A DNA stretch of 64,000 nt from Spirosoma sordidisoli. Its GTDB lineage: Bacteria; Bacteroidota; Bacteroidia; Cytophagales; Spirosomataceae. Position numbers and translations under genes: made by a program. The notes under the pieces are model-generated. The model worked only from the letters and a program-made list of their open reading frames with translations, made no database searches and was not told where the DNA came from. Below, in pieces: positions 61,267 through 64,000 of the stretch; within the stretch, counting starts at the first letter, position 1, and each line of letters begins with the position of its first letter. The stretch is taken from NCBI RefSeq assembly GCF_004138325.1, contig NZ_SBLB01000014.1:1-64000 (forward strand), written 5' to 3'.

Positions 61267-61297
61267 GTTACAATATTCTCTACCAAGCTTATAGAAT
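61267..61297 (-). promoter_or_regulatory. Copper-regulon motif (minus strand) before the DUF305 operon
   Basis: Minus-strand half-sites ATTCTATAAG (61297-61288, 9 of 10) and ATATTGTAAC (61276-61267, 9 of 10) are 21 bp apart. No TTTG is found at the usual 35 bp. The region GTTATACAG at that place could be a poor -7 box. Confidence 0.58.
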
Positions 61298-61375
61298 TTT
61301 TGGGTTAGGGTATTTTGGGGTTAATTAGCATCTGTTTTGAGTCGTAGAAGATGCTTAATTATTACTTTTTGTCCT

Positions 61376-62632
61376 ATGATACATGATATAGCTACCTTTA
61401 CCAAGCTGATCCACGAGTATAAGCAAAGCCCTGATCTAACTTACCAAAGCTGGTTTTTGCACAACGAGGACCGCCTGAAAGCTTTCCGGTCAATTCGGCG
61501 CGGTGTACTTCAGGTTATCAGCGACGTTAAAGGCGGCTCGTTTCCTAACGATTTTAAAGGAAGTTCTTTAGAGTTTGTGCTAACCTGCATTACCGAGCAG
61601 AAGCAGGTTTTTGAGGGAGCATCTCACCCATTCTACTGGAAGCCAAAATTGCGTATTCCAGATATTTATGAGAATCAGGATCACAAGCGGTATTTCGGGC
61701 AGTTTCTGGAATGTTGCCTGAAGGCTACGAAGCCCGAAACGATAGTCAATGAGATAAATCGGCTTGATGGGTACAAAATCAAAGGTTTGGGGCCTGCCGT
61801 GGCCAGTATTCTTTACTTCCTTCACCCGACTTGGGTGCCCCCTTTTAATACCGCCATCATCAACGGATATAACCGCCTTTTTAATGAAAAGCGCAAGTTG
61901 GGTTCGTGGTCAGAGTATTTAGCTATTCGGGACAAGATGTTGGCCATCAATTCTGAGTATCGGCATATACTATCAAACGACTTAGGCGCATTAGCCGGGC
62001 TGTTATTTGAAGTTGGTTCGGGGAACTTACTGGTGCCGGGTCTGGCCGACCAGCCTGCGGCTGAACGTGAAAAAGTCGAGAAACAATTATCGAAACGCCA
62101 CAAGGACGTGGTCAGCGATCAGCAAGAAGAACAGACCCATTCCGAAATGCAGCATCACCTACTGACAATTGGCCGAGCTTTAGGCTATGACGTTGCAGTA
62201 GCCCGGAACGATATGTCCCGGCAATACAATGGGCAAGCCTTTTCCTTTATCAGTTTACCCAGTCTTCCCATTTTGCCTGTGTCGTCCGAGACGGCCCAAA
62301 CCATCAGCCTGATCGACGCAGTGTGGTTGGAAAAGAATACAGGTCGAATTATATGCGCTTTCGAGGTAGAAAAAAGCACATCTATTTACTCTGGAATCCT
62401 GCGCCTGACCGACCTGACCTGCTCCTTACCCGACCATGCAACAACCCTGTACTTAGTGATCCCGGATAGTCGTCGAAAAGAGGTTGAAATGCAATTGACC
62501 CGCCCGTCTATTCGGCAGACGAATACGCTGATTCGCTACATTCTAATGTCCGAGCTACGCACACACTGCGACGCGCTTTGCAAGTTTGGGGATAGCCACC
62601 GGGTATTGGATAAGATAGCGAGGTCTGTTTAA
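61376..62632 (+). CDS. Putative nuclease-like protein (HhH and PD-(D/E)XK-like)
   Basis: A 418-residue protein from ATG 61376. Residues about 125-150 (GYKIKGLGPAVASILYFLHP) resemble a helix-hairpin-helix as in DNA glycosylases. The C-terminal third has IDAVWLEKNTGRIICAFEVEKSTSIYSGI, where D, then FEVEKS, fits the core of PD-(D/E)XK nucleases. The linker is charged (EREKVEKQLSKRHKDVVSDQ). I do not recognise the exact family, and it could be a solitary restriction-like or DNA-repair enzyme. It is the only plus-strand gene near the right end. Confidence 0.55.
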   Translation: MIHDIATFTKLIHEYKQSPDLTYQSWFLHNEDRLKAFRSIRRGVLQVISDVKGGSFPNDFKGSSLEFVLTCITEQKQVFEGASHPFYWKPKLRIPDIYENQDHKRYFGQFLECCLKATKPETIVNEINRLDGYKIKGLGPAVASILYFLHPTWVPPFNTAIINGYNRLFNEKRKLGSWSEYLAIRDKMLAINSEYRHILSNDLGALAGLLFEVGSGNLLVPGLADQPAAEREKVEKQLSKRHKDVVSDQQEEQTHSEMQHHLLTIGRALGYDVAVARNDMSRQYNGQAFSFISLPSLPILPVSSETAQTISLIDAVWLEKNTGRIICAFEVEKSTSIYSGILRLTDLTCSLPDHATTLYLVIPDSRRKEVEMQLTRPSIRQTNTLIRYILMSELRTHCDALCKFGDSHRVLDKIARSV

Positions 62633-62669
62633 ATACCAATTTTTAATTCAGACAAGTTGGCTCTTCAGA

Positions 62670-63149
62670 TTAAGACAATGGTTTCCCACACTCCACATGA
62701 AAGGCATAGTCTTCCGCGCTTAAGTTCATGCGTAATAATCCATCCATGCTCATGTCGTGTCGTTCGAGGACGTAACGCCGGAAAGGGAAGCTCCTCCTGG
62801 CCTGGTCAAGGCCACGCTCCCGCTCCGCCTGGCGCAGGCCGTCATGGGGCAACCCGTCCAAGTATTCCTCAAAGTAAATTCCTAACAATTCACGGGCCGA
62901 GCGGCTTTCTTGTTGCGGGTTTAGGTGCTTTTGCAGCCACTCTAACAGGTCTTCGGGTGTGGCAATTTCCTCACCTGCTGACTCATCAATGGCTTTCTTA
63001 AAGACACTCAGTTCGTTGGCCCTGTTGTAATAGCAATAGGTCGCGTTACCGATGCGGAACATCCGCGCCATATAGTCCCGTTGCTCTTCAGGCAATTCGG
63101 CTAACATAGCCGCTTGATTTTGATTGTATTTTTCGATAGGATGACGCAT
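62670..63149 (-). CDS. Hypothetical protein
   Basis: A 159-residue soluble helical protein (start MRHPIEKYNQNQAAMLAELP). The segment ARMFRIGNATYCYYNRANEL and the end DYAFHVECGKPLS show no known motif. It starts 2 bp after an upstream frame's stop at 63152, so it is probably coupled to that frame. It overlaps no other gene. Confidence 0.55.
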   Translation of the reverse strand: MRHPIEKYNQNQAAMLAELPEEQRDYMARMFRIGNATYCYYNRANELSVFKKAIDESAGEEIATPEDLLEWLQKHLNPQQESRSARELLGIYFEEYLDGLPHDGLRQAERERGLDQARRSFPFRRYVLERHDMSMDGLLRMNLSAEDYAFHVECGKPLS

Positions 63150-63151
63150 AC

Positions 63152-63319
63152 TTATTCAGAGCCTGGCGAATCCACCGCATCGGCGGACCGGCCGGATGGC
63201 ATTTTCATTTTCTCCGGTTTACCGTAAATCTTACTATCTTCTTCGCTTTGATAATAAACCCGACTGTCCGTTTCGCTTCTGGGCAATTCGCCGAAGTGAA
63301 TACGCTTGATGGTATAAAT
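63152..63319 (-). pseudogene. Open frame after an in-frame stop; non-ATG small gene or eroded gene
   Basis: This 55-codon frame (IYTIKRIHFGELPRSETDSR onward, ending SADAVDSPGSE) is in the same frame as the gene at 63326-63550, separated by TAA at 63326-63328. It has no ATG near its beginning, only ATT. It ends 2 bp before the ATG of the 62670 gene, as in a coupled operon. It is either a small gene with a rare start codon or the C-terminal part of a gene broken by a nonsense codon. Confidence 0.4.
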
Positions 63320-63325
63320 CTGAGC

Positions 63326-63550
63326 TTAATCCAGCTTAATTCGTTCGCGCTCGGCAGGTAGTTTGTTCTTCAGAATGACATCAAACACGATACCGTCTTC
63401 TGTAAACTCTGGATTCCAAAGGGCATCATGGTTAAGGAACAACGGCGTATGCCACCAACGGGTTACTGTGCGCTCGGTCGGCGGGACAATCTCAAAATAG
63501 TTAGCGTACAGCCAGTAATGGCACTGAGTATCTTCAATATCACCCAGCAT
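63326..63550 (-). CDS. Hypothetical protein, possibly truncated
   Basis: A 74-residue frame starting MLGDIEDTQCHYWLYANYFE and ending ERERIKLD. The frame is open upstream to 63595 without an ATG; that stretch (EIIEEATLPAILQQ) also looks coding, so the N-terminus may be missing or use another start. The next in-frame segment (63152-63319) follows the stop. No family is recognised. Confidence 0.42.
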   Translation of the reverse strand: MLGDIEDTQCHYWLYANYFEIVPPTERTVTRWWHTPLFLNHDALWNPEFTEDGIVFDVILKNKLPAERERIKLD

Positions 63551-63735
63551 TTGCTGAAGGATGGCTGGTAGGGTTGCCTCTTCTATAATTTCTGTTCAAT
63601 CTAAGCTGCTTATCTGGATGTCGCAAAAAAAGGATACCAATTGGTAATGTTATTGCTCAACCAAATGCAAAAGCCGGGCCTGAGCCTTCTGTTGGTCGGA
63701 CTCATTGAGCGAATAAAATTCTACGCAGCCATTAA

Positions 63736-63939
63736 CTAAACGAACGCATCCCACCGCCCCATGCTGTCCCGGTATATGACCGAATAACCTGCCAGGTCTC
63801 CGAGTTCAGCGCGGATATCGTCCAGCACATTTTCCATGTCGTTTGTTACGCTTTTGCTGCCCAAGTCGAGGTCTATGATGGCGATTATATTGTCGTCAAT
63901 ACTGTAGGTGTAATCTGCGCGAAAGGGTTTTTTCTTCAT
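63736..63939 (-). CDS. Hypothetical small acidic protein
   Basis: A 67-residue protein from ATG 63939: MKKKPFRADYTYSIDDNIIA, then IDLDLGSKSVTNDMENVLDD and ELGDLAGYSVIYRDSMGRWD. It is acidic and soluble, with alternating strand and helix. The longer frame upstream is less likely. No family is recognised. A frame downstream (from about 63760 to 63656) may be another short gene; see rejected items. Confidence 0.5.
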   Translation of the reverse strand: MKKKPFRADYTYSIDDNIIAIIDLDLGSKSVTNDMENVLDDIRAELGDLAGYSVIYRDSMGRWDAFV

Positions 63940-64000
63940 GGCCAAGGTTAGGTTGAGTGTTAAGGTTGCTGCTCCAATCTCTCCCAATCTTTAATGAATT

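Noticed and set aside
63656-63770. A minus-strand frame overlapping the 63736 gene (including CVRLVNGCVEFYSLNESDQQ and ending LLHLVEQ)
   Set aside because: It looks coding-like, but has only a GTG start inside the previous gene and about 34 codons. It could also be a frameshifted end of that gene; not enough support.

Overview
The window looks like a chromosomal or plasmid metal-resistance region from a member of the Bacteroidota, probably a Cytophagales relative of Spirosoma. This is an inference. It rests on promoters of the Bacteroidota type (TTTG, 19 bp, TAnnTTTG), on families typical of the phylum (DUF6660-like, HYC_CC_PP-like, DUF3347, DUF2911, RND pump fused to TolC) and on even base composition. 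No transposase, integrase, tRNA, rRNA or CRISPR array was seen.

Layout. (1) 1-2000: an ArsR regulator followed by a MerT-like mercury transporter cut by the left edge, then a DUF4198 protein and a His-rich mini-protein. (2) 2020-11409: a long minus-strand block centred on zinc/cadmium-type homeostasis: P1B-ATPase, RcnA/UreH-like membrane protein, bestrophin, cation diffusion facilitator, phosphoheptose isomerase, DUF1345, ZIP transporter and small exported proteins. (3) 11497-17659: czcB, a czcA-TolC fusion and a DUF6660-like protein. (4) 17762-27669: copper storage protein, then a long plus-strand run (YncE-like propeller, DUF2911, methyltransferase, DUF2231, PepSY, multicopper oxidase, DUF3347, HMA-AraC regulator), a Met/His-rich protein, a second AraC regulator and a copper chaperone. 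(5) 27865-38395: a cus-type copper/silver efflux operon in which cusA is split in two by a SAM methyltransferase gene, followed by cusC, two cusB genes and a GT61 glycosyltransferase. (6) 38563-51532: TonB receptor, copB, a third AraC regulator, copA, a DUF305 membrane protein and a CopA-type multicopper oxidase with a PcoB-like tail. (7) 51586-59609: a small lipoprotein, then a 6.8-kb A-PCP-KS-AT-ACP-aminotransferase gene with an acetyltransferase just upstream. (8) 59827-64000: two DUF305 genes, a putative HhH plus PD-(D/E)XK protein and small unknown genes.

The main unifying observation is a repeated bipartite DNA motif: two direct 10-bp half-sites of the form rTyTTryAAs, 21-22 bp apart, with the second half-site starting about 35 bp before the TTTG of the -7 box. 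I find it before ten genes: a HYC_CC_PP protein, the second AraC regulator, the copper chaperone, the cus operon, a 59-codon ORF, the third AraC regulator, copA, a DUF305 gene, the Met-rich oxidase and, on the other strand about 13 kb further on, another DUF305 gene. The 21-bp period and the overlap with the -33 region are the classical geometry of AraC-type activators, and the window encodes three AraC-type proteins with an N-terminal HMA-like domain (MxCxxC in two, lost in one). I propose a copper regulon run by these HMA-AraC proteins.

The other unusual items are the split cusA with its three export methionines and TM4 aspartate kept, and the NRPS-PKS gene, whose adenylation pocket reads as a threonine code and which has no condensation or release domain.
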